DNA from: Hyphomicrobiales bacterium
GTDB taxonomy: Bacteria > Pseudomonadota > Alphaproteobacteria > Rhizobiales > Aestuariivirgaceae
Assembly (NCBI GenBank): GCA_016710435.1
Contig: JADJVV010000019.1
Span: forward strand, 1 to 18,996
Length of the DNA stretch: 18,996 nt
Direction: 5' to 3'
Shown here in pieces: positions 7,497 to 14,286 of this stretch. Position numbers and translations under genes: made by a program. Each line of letters opens with the position of its first letter. Position 1 is the stretch's first letter. The notes under the pieces are model-generated. The model did no database searches. It was given only the letters and a program-made list of their open reading frames with translations, and had not been told where the DNA came from.

Positions 7497-8495
7497 TTAC
7501 GGCAACGTCGCTACGCCATTCGTGACGGCGATAGAGAAGAACAACGCATCGGCAGACGAATAGACCGCGTGCCCGTCCAGGCGCACCGTCGTGTTTCCGT
7601 TGCTATTTTCGTAGCCGCCAACCACGTCGTACTTGCCAGCCCACTTGATGACCATCGTTTTGGGTGACGTGCCCGGGCAGGTCAACTGAAACAGGCGCAC
7701 GGTGCCCGCCTTGCTGATTGCCCGCTCAGCCTGCACGACCGATACCGTATCATCCTGCAATTCGACTGTGAGACTGAACGTAATCGCCGGTTTCGTCCAC
7801 TTGTAGGTCGTGTGGTACAACTGCCCATCGCCAATCGGGACGGGTACTAGACCGGTCGTCACCTTGATCGATGCACCCATAAGCACGCCCAGGCGCTGCG
7901 TGGTACCCACCGTGCCGCCTGTCGCATCGATATACAGCAACGTCTTGGGCAGCTTCGCCTCTTCCACCGATACGATGGTTGACAGCGATGTTGGCGTGGT
8001 TGGCGACACCTGCCGGCCAAACCAGTTGGCTGACATTTTCCACGCCTGTCCCGCCTGCGCTTCAAGCGTGAACTCTTCCACGAGAGAACCTTCCATCTCC
8101 AACGAGTCATTGTCTGCCGCGTTGTTGAAGGTCTCGATCGTGTAGCTCTTTGGCGTCGGCACGGAGTTGTCAACCGGGTATGCGTAGGTGCGCAGGTACC
8201 CGGGCCCGGCTCCGGGCGTTGCTGTCAGAATGCCAGCTTCCAGGATGTGCGGCAACTGTTCGTAGGTCAACTCCGTAGCAGGCATGGCCAGCTTGCCCAG
8301 GTACGACGCATCGTAAGCCCGCTCCGCCTGCACAAGTAGCCCGATTTGCTCTTCAACAATGACCCGTTCCGATGCATCCTCCAGCATGGCAAAAACACCA
8401 CGCCAGATGGTCGATGCCGCCACAGCCGTCCCAAACACGGTTTCGCGTCCGAGTTGGATCTTGTTCATGCTGAATGGACCGTAGACGTTAGCCAT
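7497..8495 (-). CDS. Major tail tube protein
   Basis: This 332-residue protein starts MANVYGPFSMNKIQLGRETVFGTAVAAS, the characteristic opening of tail tube proteins of many siphoviruses. The beta-rich sequence that follows (FTLEAQAGQAWKMSANWFGRQV, ITFSLTVELQD) suits a hexameric tube ring. The C-terminal part (TMVIKWAGKYDVVGGYENSNGNTTVRLDGHAVY) is also typical. It lies directly upstream of the frameshifted chaperone pair and tape measure gene, its standard position. A very strong Shine-Dalgarno suits a protein needed in many copies. No sheath gene accompanies it, which argues for a non-contractile tail. Confidence 0.88.
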   Translation of the reverse strand: MANVYGPFSMNKIQLGRETVFGTAVAASTIWRGVFAMLEDASERVIVEEQIGLLVQAERAYDASYLGKLAMPATELTYEQLPHILEAGILTATPGAGPGYLRTYAYPVDNSVPTPKSYTIETFNNAADNDSLEMEGSLVEEFTLEAQAGQAWKMSANWFGRQVSPTTPTSLSTIVSVEEAKLPKTLLYIDATGGTVGTTQRLGVLMGASIKVTTGLVPVPIGDGQLYHTTYKWTKPAITFSLTVELQDDTVSVVQAERAISKAGTVRLFQLTCPGTSPKTMVIKWAGKYDVVGGYENSNGNTTVRLDGHAVYSSADALFFSIAVTNGVATLP

Positions 8496-8670
8496 TCGCT
8501 ACCTCCCCCTTCGGCGGCGCCTGGTAGAGCGTCACACCGCTAACTTTCCGCTGTTCGTCGATAAGTGCTTTGAACTGTTTCGCCTCTTCGGGCGATAGGT
8601 CACGCGCCGGCACGCCGTGAATGTACGTGCCATCTCCAACGTAAATGAGTGCTACAGGTTCACCTTGCAT
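8488..8670 (-). CDS. Small hypothetical protein before the tail tube gene
   Basis: The 60-residue product has a visible motif YVGDGTYIHGVPARDLSPEEAKQF, which I recall as a recurring pattern in small proteins of unknown role in phage tail regions (yxGdGxyixGvPARDLtxeE). A GAGGT site precedes the ATG at 8670. It overlaps the previous gene by 19 bp and the tail tube gene by 8 bp, and its coding sequence contains the strong GGGGGAGGT site used by the tube gene. No function can be assigned. Confidence 0.62.
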   Translation of the reverse strand: MQGEPVALIYVGDGTYIHGVPARDLSPEEAKQFKALIDEQRKVSGVTLYQAPPKGEVANG

Positions 8671-9035
8671 GGCACCTCGAATCTAACCGCATAATGCACG
8701 TCGTTGCCGTACTGGATACCGCCCGCCCGATAGGTGATTTGCCCGTTGATGTCAAGGTCGGTCGCCGCGGCTAGCTTGGTGTACATCCTGTCCGGCCATA
8801 CCTTCGCTTCATCGACCGCTTGCGGCAACACCTGCCGAGCGCTATGAATTTCCACGACGATAACGTGGAACGCCCGCCCGCCCGCCGCGCTCAGTTCGTA
8901 CGCGCCCCTGTTGGCGATGACGATTGCACACGGGAATTCTTGCATCGAATCGGGCGGGTCGGAGTAGACTCTCGCCAACCCGGTCAACCCAGCGACGTGC
9001 ACGCGAATCTTATCTATCGTCGCATCGAGGCTCAT
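8652..9035 (-). CDS. Tail completion/terminator-like protein
   Basis: The 127-residue protein begins MSLDATIDKIRVHVAGLTGLARVYSDPPDSMQEFPCAIVIANRG. It continues with FHVIVVEIHSARQVLPQAVDEAK and ends RAGGIQYGNDVHYAVRFEVPCKVNL. This strand-helix-strand arrangement, with the DPPDS...P.A.V segment and central I.VEIH strand, is typical of siphovirus tail terminator or tail completion proteins, which cap the tube and join it to the connector. The identification rests on order and fold pattern rather than a diagnostic motif. ATGA overlap at the start; the next gene begins 19 bp inside its end. Confidence 0.65.
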   Translation of the reverse strand: MSLDATIDKIRVHVAGLTGLARVYSDPPDSMQEFPCAIVIANRGAYELSAAGGRAFHVIVVEIHSARQVLPQAVDEAKVWPDRMYTKLAAATDLDINGQITYRAGGIQYGNDVHYAVRFEVPCKVNL

Positions 9036-9610
9036 ATCACCGTCCAGCGGAATCCTTGTAGCAGGAATTGCACCTGCTTCGGAATCCCCTCAGAGTAGAC
9101 GAGTTGACCGAGGTCGACATTCGCCGTTGCGTCCGCCAAGCCCGCTTGGTAGCGCTTGAATGTCCATGCCGACAGCATGACGCACGCCTCCTTGATGGTT
9201 GGCGGCACGGCGGTCGCCATTCCCCACCTGCCGGCGACCGCTATTTCGCCGTCGATGGCGAATGACCATACAGCGCCCGACAGCAGATGGATCTGGTTTG
9301 CATATTCTGCGTTGCGCGGCCAAAGTCGGTACTGCGCTGCCGTCAGCGCAACGCCAAGCCCGTTGGATACGCTCGTCAAGCTGGCCAGTGGCGCATCGAG
9401 GCGCAACACGCTACTACGTACATCGTCGTCACCGTAGTAGCGTGTTGCGTCTGCCGCCGGCGCAAAACCATTCTCCGGCAACTTGCAGAAGCGGTCGATC
9501 CACCTGGACATGGCCGTAATAATCGACGCCAAGGCGGTGTCATATTCGGTGCCAGCAATGTCGAGCCGGCCGGCAAGTTTCAGATCGGCCGTCGTGCAGT
9601 AATCGGTCAC
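9032..9610 (-). CDS. Head-tail connector protein (gp6-like)
   Basis: The 192-residue protein begins MTDYCTTADLKLAGRLDIAGTEYDTALASIITAMSRWIDRFCKL, the usual N-terminal helical pattern of HK97 gp6/SPP1 gp15-type adaptors that form a ring beneath the portal. The middle has RYYGDDDVRSSVLRLDAPLASLTSV, and the C-terminal part an IKEACVMLSAWTFKRYQAGL helix, both common in the family. The GTG start overlaps the preceding stop (GTGA), and its TGA overlaps the next ATG. Placement after the capsid and before tail completion fits the role. Confidence 0.82.
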   Translation of the reverse strand: MTDYCTTADLKLAGRLDIAGTEYDTALASIITAMSRWIDRFCKLPENGFAPAADATRYYGDDDVRSSVLRLDAPLASLTSVSNGLGVALTAAQYRLWPRNAEYANQIHLLSGAVWSFAIDGEIAVAGRWGMATAVPPTIKEACVMLSAWTFKRYQAGLADATANVDLGQLVYSEGIPKQVQFLLQGFRWTVI

Positions 9611-9804
9611 TTATCCGCCTCTGGGGTGCGAACCATCTTGTCCCTGGCCGGAGCGGTGATTGCCTTGACAACCTCGAAGCATTCGGGCGCATCGACCAAA
9701 AGATAGGCCGCCTGCGCATCGTCTGCGTCGAAGACGGTCCCGGCGTCGTAGGCCAGATTCAACGGCCCGTTGGCATACCTCAGCAAGCAGCGCAGCTTGA
9801 TCAC
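9607..9804 (-). CDS. Small connector-region protein
   Basis: This 65-residue ORF starts at GTG and overlaps the previous stop as GTGA. The layout (IKLRCLLRYANGPLNLAYDAGTVFDADDAQAAYLLVDAPECFEVV) follows a pattern I recall for small head-tail joining region proteins of siphoviruses: a short strand, then an aGxvf-dda-A-L hairpin-helix ending in an acidic strand. No enzymatic motif is visible. Its stop overlaps the next GTG start, so it is translated as part of the coupled series. Family function is not established to my knowledge. Confidence 0.65.
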   Translation of the reverse strand: MIKLRCLLRYANGPLNLAYDAGTVFDADDAQAAYLLVDAPECFEVVKAITAPARDKMVRTPEADK

Positions 9805-10256
9805 TTGACGACTCCTATCGCCGTGACCGTGACCGGATTCGTAACCGACACGTCAGCATACAGGCACGTCCATCGACCGAACAGTAAGAACTGATTTAGC
9901 GCCGTGGCGTCTGCGACGTTGGCCGAAACTGCCGCTACACCGTCCGCGAAGTTCAGGTTGTTATTGCTGAAATTAAGCGTAAGCGTGACCGTATTGACAT
10001 CGGTCTGGTCAATGACCGTCATCAGGTCGATAGCGGAATAGTCTGGCACCTCGAAGCAACTGGAACGAGTATCAGCCGTCAATACCTTTGCGTCGAAAAA
10101 AACCGGGAATTCAGGCGCTGGATTCTTGACCGTGACGGCCACCGGCGTCGGCGCTGCCAACGGAGCGGCTTGACTCGCCGGCGTCCCAAACGAAAACAGG
10201 AGCAACGCCAGCAGCGTCACCCCCACGATTACCGCCCATGCGATTTGCCGTCTCAT
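9801..10256 (-). CDS. Exported protein of unknown function in the connector cluster
   Basis: The 151-residue product starts MRRQIAWAVIVGVTLLALLLF, a positively charged start and hydrophobic core followed by TPASQA-A, a good signal peptidase I site near residue 30. A Pro/Ala-rich linker (APLAAPTPVAVTVKNPAPEFP) leads to a domain of alternating strands with two cysteines (SSCFEV and RWTCLY) that could form a disulfide outside the cytoplasm. AGGAGG lies 4-5 bases upstream and overlaps the endonuclease coding sequence; the stop overlaps the next gene as GTGA. Position in a tightly coupled morphogenesis operon is hard to reconcile with secretion. It could be a host-surface or exclusion factor, or a virion protein with an N-terminal membrane anchor. 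I do not recognise a family. Confidence 0.7.
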   Translation of the reverse strand: MRRQIAWAVIVGVTLLALLLFSFGTPASQAAPLAAPTPVAVTVKNPAPEFPVFFDAKVLTADTRSSCFEVPDYSAIDLMTVIDQTDVNTVTLTLNFSNNNLNFADGVAAVSANVADATALNQFLLFGRWTCLYADVSVTNPVTVTAIGVVK

Positions 10257-11224
10257 TTATCCTCCTGGATTGCTACCTTGTCCCACTTGCGGCGAAGGCA
10301 AAAGTCATCAGTCTTCAGCAGTTTTGCTACTTGGCGAACACCTTCAAGGCTGAATATTTTCAGGCGCCCCCACACCTTGCCTTGCTCCTGCTTCACAAGG
10401 ATGTTTCCGTCAAATCCTATGCGCTTTAGGGCATCCCGATACCAAAGCAAACCGTGGTAATTGCCAGTAACTCCGAAACTCCAAAGGCCCCGTCCGCTTC
10501 TCATCACGTGCCCGTCGCCATCCGCCCATCCACGCAGAAAAGCAGGTAGCAGTGTTGGTTCTACCTCTGGTGCTACGTAGTCATAGGTCTTGTTGAGCGT
10601 TATCCCCCACGGCCCAAGTGATTCCAGAAGCGTTTGATGGTAAACGGTGACGCGATACATCGTATAAGTTTTGTCCTTATACTTGGTTGGTTGCGGCTTG
10701 ATAAACTCACGATCTAGACCTATCGCATCACAAAACGCCCGCAGATGATCTATGTCTTTCTCGCCAAGCGTCAAAGCCAAAACCCGCGAATTTCCGCCGT
10801 CATCCATCACGCTTCCATCCGCCATCAAGAAACCAGCCCAGTAAGCAACGCCATCGGTGCGACCATTGAAGTAGTCGGCGTTCCACGGCTTTAAGCTCAA
10901 AGGCTTTGGCCCCCCCACTCTGGTAGATTTTATACCGGCGCTTCTGAGCATCGGAGCAATAGACTGGCGATACGGAATGTTGTACTTCTGTTGCAACTCT
11001 TCATACGACATACCGGCAACGAAATCGGCAACGATGGCGGCGCGATCATACTTCAACTCAGACGGGAAACCGCGCAACTCTACGCCTCTCGACTTCAGGA
11101 CATCGAATAAGGCTCGGTTCGATATCTTGAATTCATCGTATATTCGTCTGGTTCGCCATCCATCTAGGTATGCTTGCACAATTTCATCTTCCCTGCCACG
11201 CCACGGTCTGTTCCATCTTGGCAT
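10253..11224 (-). CDS. Free-standing LAGLIDADG homing endonuclease
   Basis: This 323-residue protein carries the two LAGLIDADG motifs of a single-chain enzyme: YWAGFLMADGSV (128-139, acidic residue Asp136) and FLRGWADGDGHV (229-240, Asp237). They are spaced about 100 residues apart, as expected. Residues 1-100 look like two helix-turn-helix units (IVQAYLDGWRTRRIYDEFKIS and EELQQKYNIPYRQSIAPMLR), common DNA-binding extensions in such enzymes. The family makes a double-strand break in alleles lacking the gene and so spreads itself. It is inserted between capsid and connector genes, is not within an intron, and both flanking genes appear whole. The final codons double as the AGGAGG site of the next gene, and its stop overlaps that start as ATGA. 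Both acidic residues are present, so it is probably active. Confidence 0.92.
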   Translation of the reverse strand: MPRWNRPWRGREDEIVQAYLDGWRTRRIYDEFKISNRALFDVLKSRGVELRGFPSELKYDRAAIVADFVAGMSYEELQQKYNIPYRQSIAPMLRSAGIKSTRVGGPKPLSLKPWNADYFNGRTDGVAYWAGFLMADGSVMDDGGNSRVLALTLGEKDIDHLRAFCDAIGLDREFIKPQPTKYKDKTYTMYRVTVYHQTLLESLGPWGITLNKTYDYVAPEVEPTLLPAFLRGWADGDGHVMRSGRGLWSFGVTGNYHGLLWYRDALKRIGFDGNILVKQEQGKVWGRLKIFSLEGVRQVAKLLKTDDFCLRRKWDKVAIQEDK

Positions 11225-11260
11225 ACTGGTATAATCTCCTTGCGTTAATTATACCAGTAT
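11223..11260. repeat. Perfect 13-bp inverted repeat around the endonuclease ribosome binding site
   Basis: ATACTGGTATAAT (11223-11235) and ATTATACCAGTAT (11248-11260) are exact reverse complements separated by 12 bp. In minus-strand RNA the 5' arm contains the -10 sequence, the loop holds AAGGAG, and the 3' arm contains the first two bases of the start codon (11224-11222). It can act as an RNA hairpin in readthrough transcripts or as a DNA operator. Confidence 0.85.
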
Positions 11261-11276
11261 ATTGCCTACTCCGCAA
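11248..11276 (-). promoter_or_regulatory. Candidate promoter for the homing endonuclease gene
   Basis: On the minus strand TTGCGG (11276-11271, in the last capsid codons) is separated by 17 bp from a perfect TATAAT (11253-11248), preceded by TGG as an extended -10. Transcription would start near 11241, just before the AAGGAG Shine-Dalgarno (11241-11236). The -10 lies inside one arm of a perfect inverted repeat. Confidence 0.6.
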
Positions 11277-12669
11277 CTAACCTATAAGGATGTTCCTTAC
11301 GCCAGCCGTATGGGAATTGGTGCTGCGTCCCGTGCGCTGCGACGGCCATACGCAGAGAGGTCACCATGATGTACTGGCGCTTCTGAATCAGCTTGTCAAC
11401 CTCGATGATGAGTTGCCGACGGAAACCGGCATACCAGAGGTTGCGATTGACAATGCTGATTTGACCCAGCGTGTTGTTCCCCGCCGTGGTCGAAACCTTA
11501 CCGTCCGCCTCGGTCTTAGATGCCGACGCACTGACGATAATCGGGATACCCCGATAGGCCGCCAACTGCCCGGTCAGGATCACGGCGCCCGGCCCGAACT
11601 TGTCAACCGTCATGACGTTTGTCAATCCAAGCAAGCCACTCAGGTACGTGCCTGCTCCGACAATCATCGCCGTCTGGTTCGGATCGATGGCGTATTTGCC
11701 CATCAGGTTCAGCGCGGCCGAAATGTCAGCGTCCGCTAGTGCATCACCGCCGGCGTCCTTGCCCATCGCCGTGTTGTCAACAAGCCACTGATGACGAATG
11801 CCATCCTGGCCGGCGCTTAGGTAGTACATGTCCGCATCCGGGTCAGCATCGTCTAGGTTGATGTTGCCGGTCCCGGCGTCAGTCGCATCGGCATTCAGCG
11901 CAAAGGCATCGATAGCCTCAGCGCCGCTCTGGGCCAGGCGTGCCCGCACCGTGGGCGCCATCGCAACGGCGCTATCTTCATCCAGCGTGTAGCTCCAGTT
12001 CTGTTCCGTCACCAGTTCGGTGGCCGTCAAAACCGATTTCGCCGTGGTCAGGTCGCTCGCCGTGGTTGCCGTATTCTCCGTCCCCTTGCGCCAGGTCGGT
12101 TGACCCAACCCGAGCGGCACGTCGAACGGATTCGTCGGCATGTCGATGCGGGTCAGGTTGGCGGCGACGCGAGACGCCAAAAAGATATCATCCCAAAGCT
12201 GATTCGCCATGCCGGTCGGTACCAGCTCATCGCCCGTGCCCGCCCCGGTCGATGTCATCGCCTTGACAGCGTTCACCAGGTCGTTGGATGGTTCCACGGC
12301 ACCGGACCCGCCCATCTGCGGTGACCAGTTGCGAATCTGCCCCTCCATGATCGCTTTCGCAATGAGCAGGTCGACCGGTCGGTAGACAAGCCCGCCGTCA
12401 CGGTGCGTTCCGCCAGACTCGAACGACTTGATAAAGCGCGAGTAGCGGTTGCCCACCACTTGCCCCGATGCCCCGATGGCGGCGCCAGGTTGCCGATAGA
12501 CCGGCTGCGATTCCATCGCCTTCTGAACCTGCGCAGCGGCGAGCGCTTCAATCTGCGCACCGAACGCCTTTTCCACATCCGCCCACTGTAGGTCGGATTT
12601 CGACCCCGCCGATTTGACTGCGTTCGTCAGTTCGGCCATCTGCTGCAAAACAGAATCGAGATTGTTCAT
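11266..12669 (-). CDS. Major capsid protein, HK97 fold
   Basis: The 467-residue protein has an N-terminal helical segment, residues 1-60 (LDSVLQQMAELTNAV, then FGAQIEALAAAQVQKAMES), like the HK97 delta scaffold domain. A flexible Gly/Ala linker and the shell domain follow. TGDELVPTGMANQLWDDIFLASRVAANLTRIDMPTN and the C-terminal AAYRGIPIIVSASAS with NTLGQISIVNRNLWYAGFRRQLIIEVDKL are typical of the family's P- and A-domains. The start overlaps the protease stop, as expected for co-expressed substrate and enzyme. The last codons (GTT GCG GAG TAG) also form the -35 of a promoter-like sequence serving the downstream homing endonuclease. Confidence 0.93.
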   Translation of the reverse strand: MNNLDSVLQQMAELTNAVKSAGSKSDLQWADVEKAFGAQIEALAAAQVQKAMESQPVYRQPGAAIGASGQVVGNRYSRFIKSFESGGTHRDGGLVYRPVDLLIAKAIMEGQIRNWSPQMGGSGAVEPSNDLVNAVKAMTSTGAGTGDELVPTGMANQLWDDIFLASRVAANLTRIDMPTNPFDVPLGLGQPTWRKGTENTATTASDLTTAKSVLTATELVTEQNWSYTLDEDSAVAMAPTVRARLAQSGAEAIDAFALNADATDAGTGNINLDDADPDADMYYLSAGQDGIRHQWLVDNTAMGKDAGGDALADADISAALNLMGKYAIDPNQTAMIVGAGTYLSGLLGLTNVMTVDKFGPGAVILTGQLAAYRGIPIIVSASASKTEADGKVSTTAGNNTLGQISIVNRNLWYAGFRRQLIIEVDKLIQKRQYIMVTSLRMAVAAHGTQHQFPYGWRKEHPYRLVAE

Positions 12670-13346
12670 GCGTTGATCGCCTCCAGTGACGACCGGATAG
12701 AGTTCAGAAAATCAGATAGGATTGCAGTAAGTCTCAGTTCAAGCATAGCGAGCGCATCCTCTTCGGTCGGCTCGCCATCGGTTGGTTCATCTTCCGGCTC
12801 TGGTTCAGGAGTATCGGCAGGCGCATCCTCATCGGGCGGTTCGGTCTCATCAACAGGCGGCATGTCGTCTTCGGGCATGTCGTCTTCAAGAGGCAACGCT
12901 TTAACGGCCAGCCTCAGCGCATCCTGATTTGCCGGGATCGGGACGATTGAAACTTCCAGCAGTTCACTGGTCAGAATGTCGTTTCCCCCGAAAGCGTTTT
13001 TCTGCATCGTGACGGGTCGAAACCCGATGGACGCAGCGCGCAAAAGCCCCTGCTCCCACAGCGCCTTGACGATGTGCATCGGGTCATTCTGAGAAGCAGG
13101 CTCGCGCAGTTCCGGCAGAATGCGCAAACCTCCCTCATCCGCCGTGATATCGCCCGCCTTGCCGATAATGCACCACGGCTCGCTGTAGTTGTGCCCGAAG
13201 ATCAGCACCGGATTCTTGCGGTAGTTCGTGCAATCGATACCGAGCGGCATAACCCGGTCGGCATCGCGGTCGACGGCAGGCGTAGACGCCATGATCCATC
13301 CATCGGCCATCGGTGCCAGGTCAAACGCCTTGTGATTTATCGGCAT
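12666..13346 (-). CDS. Prohead maturation protease (HK97 gp4/U35-S78 type) with acidic tail
   Basis: The 226-residue form starts at the ATG at 13346 (MPINHKAFD), one base after the previous stop, with GGAGAG upstream. The herpesvirus-assemblin-like fold is supported by FGHNYSEP (catalytic His52), LLRAASIGFRPV (Ser106) and LLEVSIVPIPANQDAL (Glu131 and the family's conserved block). It should cleave the capsid delta domain and itself during head maturation. From about residue 154 to 197 the chain is nearly all Asp, Glu and Pro. It is followed by a helix, LAMLELRLTAILSDFLNSIRSSLEAI, which could serve as a scaffold-like or capsid-binding tail. The stop overlaps the capsid start as ATGA. Confidence 0.9.
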   Translation of the reverse strand: MPINHKAFDLAPMADGWIMASTPAVDRDADRVMPLGIDCTNYRKNPVLIFGHNYSEPWCIIGKAGDITADEGGLRILPELREPASQNDPMHIVKALWEQGLLRAASIGFRPVTMQKNAFGGNDILTSELLEVSIVPIPANQDALRLAVKALPLEDDMPEDDMPPVDETEPPDEDAPADTPEPEPEDEPTDGEPTEEDALAMLELRLTAILSDFLNSIRSSLEAINA

Positions 13347-13347
13347 G

Positions 13348-14166
13348 CTATTCACTCTCCATCCATCCCCGCAAGCCACATATGCACGTGGTAGCGGATG
13401 CCTCTGCGATGACGGACATCTTCAGGTCAACATGCTCAGAGAAGCGAAGCGGCATGTCGAACGTGCGCTCAAACGCGCCGTTGCGCAGCGCTATTTCAAA
13501 GTGCGGTATGAAAAATCCACCCGTAGCGATACCGTCCGCATCGCTTGTAGAGCGCAGGGTGAATCTGACTCCCTTATCGGCGCCCGCATTCAACCCAGAC
13601 ACCGCAACGCTTGTGATGTACACGACCTTGCCGGTTGGCACTGTCCAGATTGCGTCACGGTCCTTTGTGTATCCGGGCGCGATTGACGCGTAGACGGGCG
13701 TATCGCTCAGGTGCCGCAGGCTGATTGTCCCTACCGCTTTACCGCCGATTCCAGCCGACCCCAGCCTGAACGACTGCACGCGGAAGATGTCAGTCCCTAC
13801 GGTTGGCACAACGGTCGTGCCATTTAGGGCGATCGTTTCGGACATCTGTTCGTGGATATGGTTCAGGTAGTCGATAACGACAGTCAGCGCACCGGAGCCG
13901 GCCGACTTGTCCTGCGTATTGTCAGTAGACACAACCTCCATCCCCATGCCAGCGGTAGGGAATACGTATGGCCCGCCGACAGTCCACACGTCCGATTCGG
14001 CTGTAGTGCCAGCGGCGGTGAACCCGTTCAGCGACCACGCCTTGTGCCCTACGATGTTGCCCTCCGCTATCGAGTGCAGGTACGGAGTAGCCAACACTCT
14101 CGGGTGACTGTGGACGGACCCGCCGGCCAGGTATGATTTCTGAAGGTCTTCTAGCGTGTAGCTCAT
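13348..14166 (-). CDS. Virion structural protein, decoration or head-fibre type (tentative)
   Basis: I start this 272-residue protein at the ATG at 14166 (MSYTLEDLQ) because AGGAGAG precedes it. The longer frame to 14232 would run through the terminator hairpin. The sequence is beta-rich, with conserved-looking blocks WSLNGFTAAGTTAESDVWTVGGPYVFP, GMGMEVVSTDN, ALNGTTVVPTVGTDIFRVQSF and a C-terminal GAFERTFDMPL. I recall similar proteins as unassigned structural genes in many environmental tailed phages, next to capsid genes. Its own promoter and its place just before protease and capsid suggest an abundant virion component on the head surface. It could also be a tail or neck spike. Function is inferred from context only. 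Confidence 0.6.
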   Translation of the reverse strand: MSYTLEDLQKSYLAGGSVHSHPRVLATPYLHSIAEGNIVGHKAWSLNGFTAAGTTAESDVWTVGGPYVFPTAGMGMEVVSTDNTQDKSAGSGALTVVIDYLNHIHEQMSETIALNGTTVVPTVGTDIFRVQSFRLGSAGIGGKAVGTISLRHLSDTPVYASIAPGYTKDRDAIWTVPTGKVVYITSVAVSGLNAGADKGVRFTLRSTSDADGIATGGFFIPHFEIALRNGAFERTFDMPLRFSEHVDLKMSVIAEASATTCICGLRGWMESE

Positions 14167-14186
14167 GCCACTCTCCTGCCGCCAAC

Positions 14187-14230
14187 AAAAAAAAGACGCC
14201 GTTACTGCCCGGATGGACAGTTTCGGCGTC
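14187..14230 (-). terminator. Strong intrinsic terminator (leader copy A) before the decoration-type gene
   Basis: On the minus strand GACGCCG pairs with CGGCGTC. After an AA/AA internal loop, ACTGTCC pairs with GGGCAGT (one G-U), closing a four-base ATCC loop, so the hairpin is 36 nt (14195-14230). Eight U residues follow (14194-14187). This is close to an ideal rho-independent terminator. It lies after the candidate promoter and only about 20 nt before the next ATG, with AGGAGAG (14177-14171) between. Confidence 0.8.
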
Positions 14231-14253
14231 AAGCGCTCTGGGTATTTGGTTGG
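14187..14253 (-). repeat. Conserved leader element, copy A
   Basis: This shares GGCGTCAAGCGCTCT, GGTAT and GGTTGG (plus-strand reading) with 17147-17216, in the same order with near-identical spacing. Both copies are followed, in transcription order, by a hairpin, a U-rich run and then the Shine-Dalgarno of a virion gene. Confidence 0.55.
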
Positions 14254-14257
14254 TTTT

Positions 14258-14286
14258 AGTCTAGCACATGTGCGCTACGAATTCAA
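14258..14286 (-). promoter_or_regulatory. Candidate sigma70-type promoter for the capsid gene block
   Basis: On the minus strand TTGAAT (14286-14281) is followed by a 17-bp spacer and TAGACT (14263-14258), with TGC directly before the -10 (extended -10). The -35 overlaps the stop codon of the gp10-like gene. A perfect 10-bp palindrome, GCACATGTGC (14264-14273), fills most of the spacer next to the -10 and could be an operator. Predicted transcription would start near 14251, at the edge of the conserved leader box. This is sequence matching only. Confidence 0.45.
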
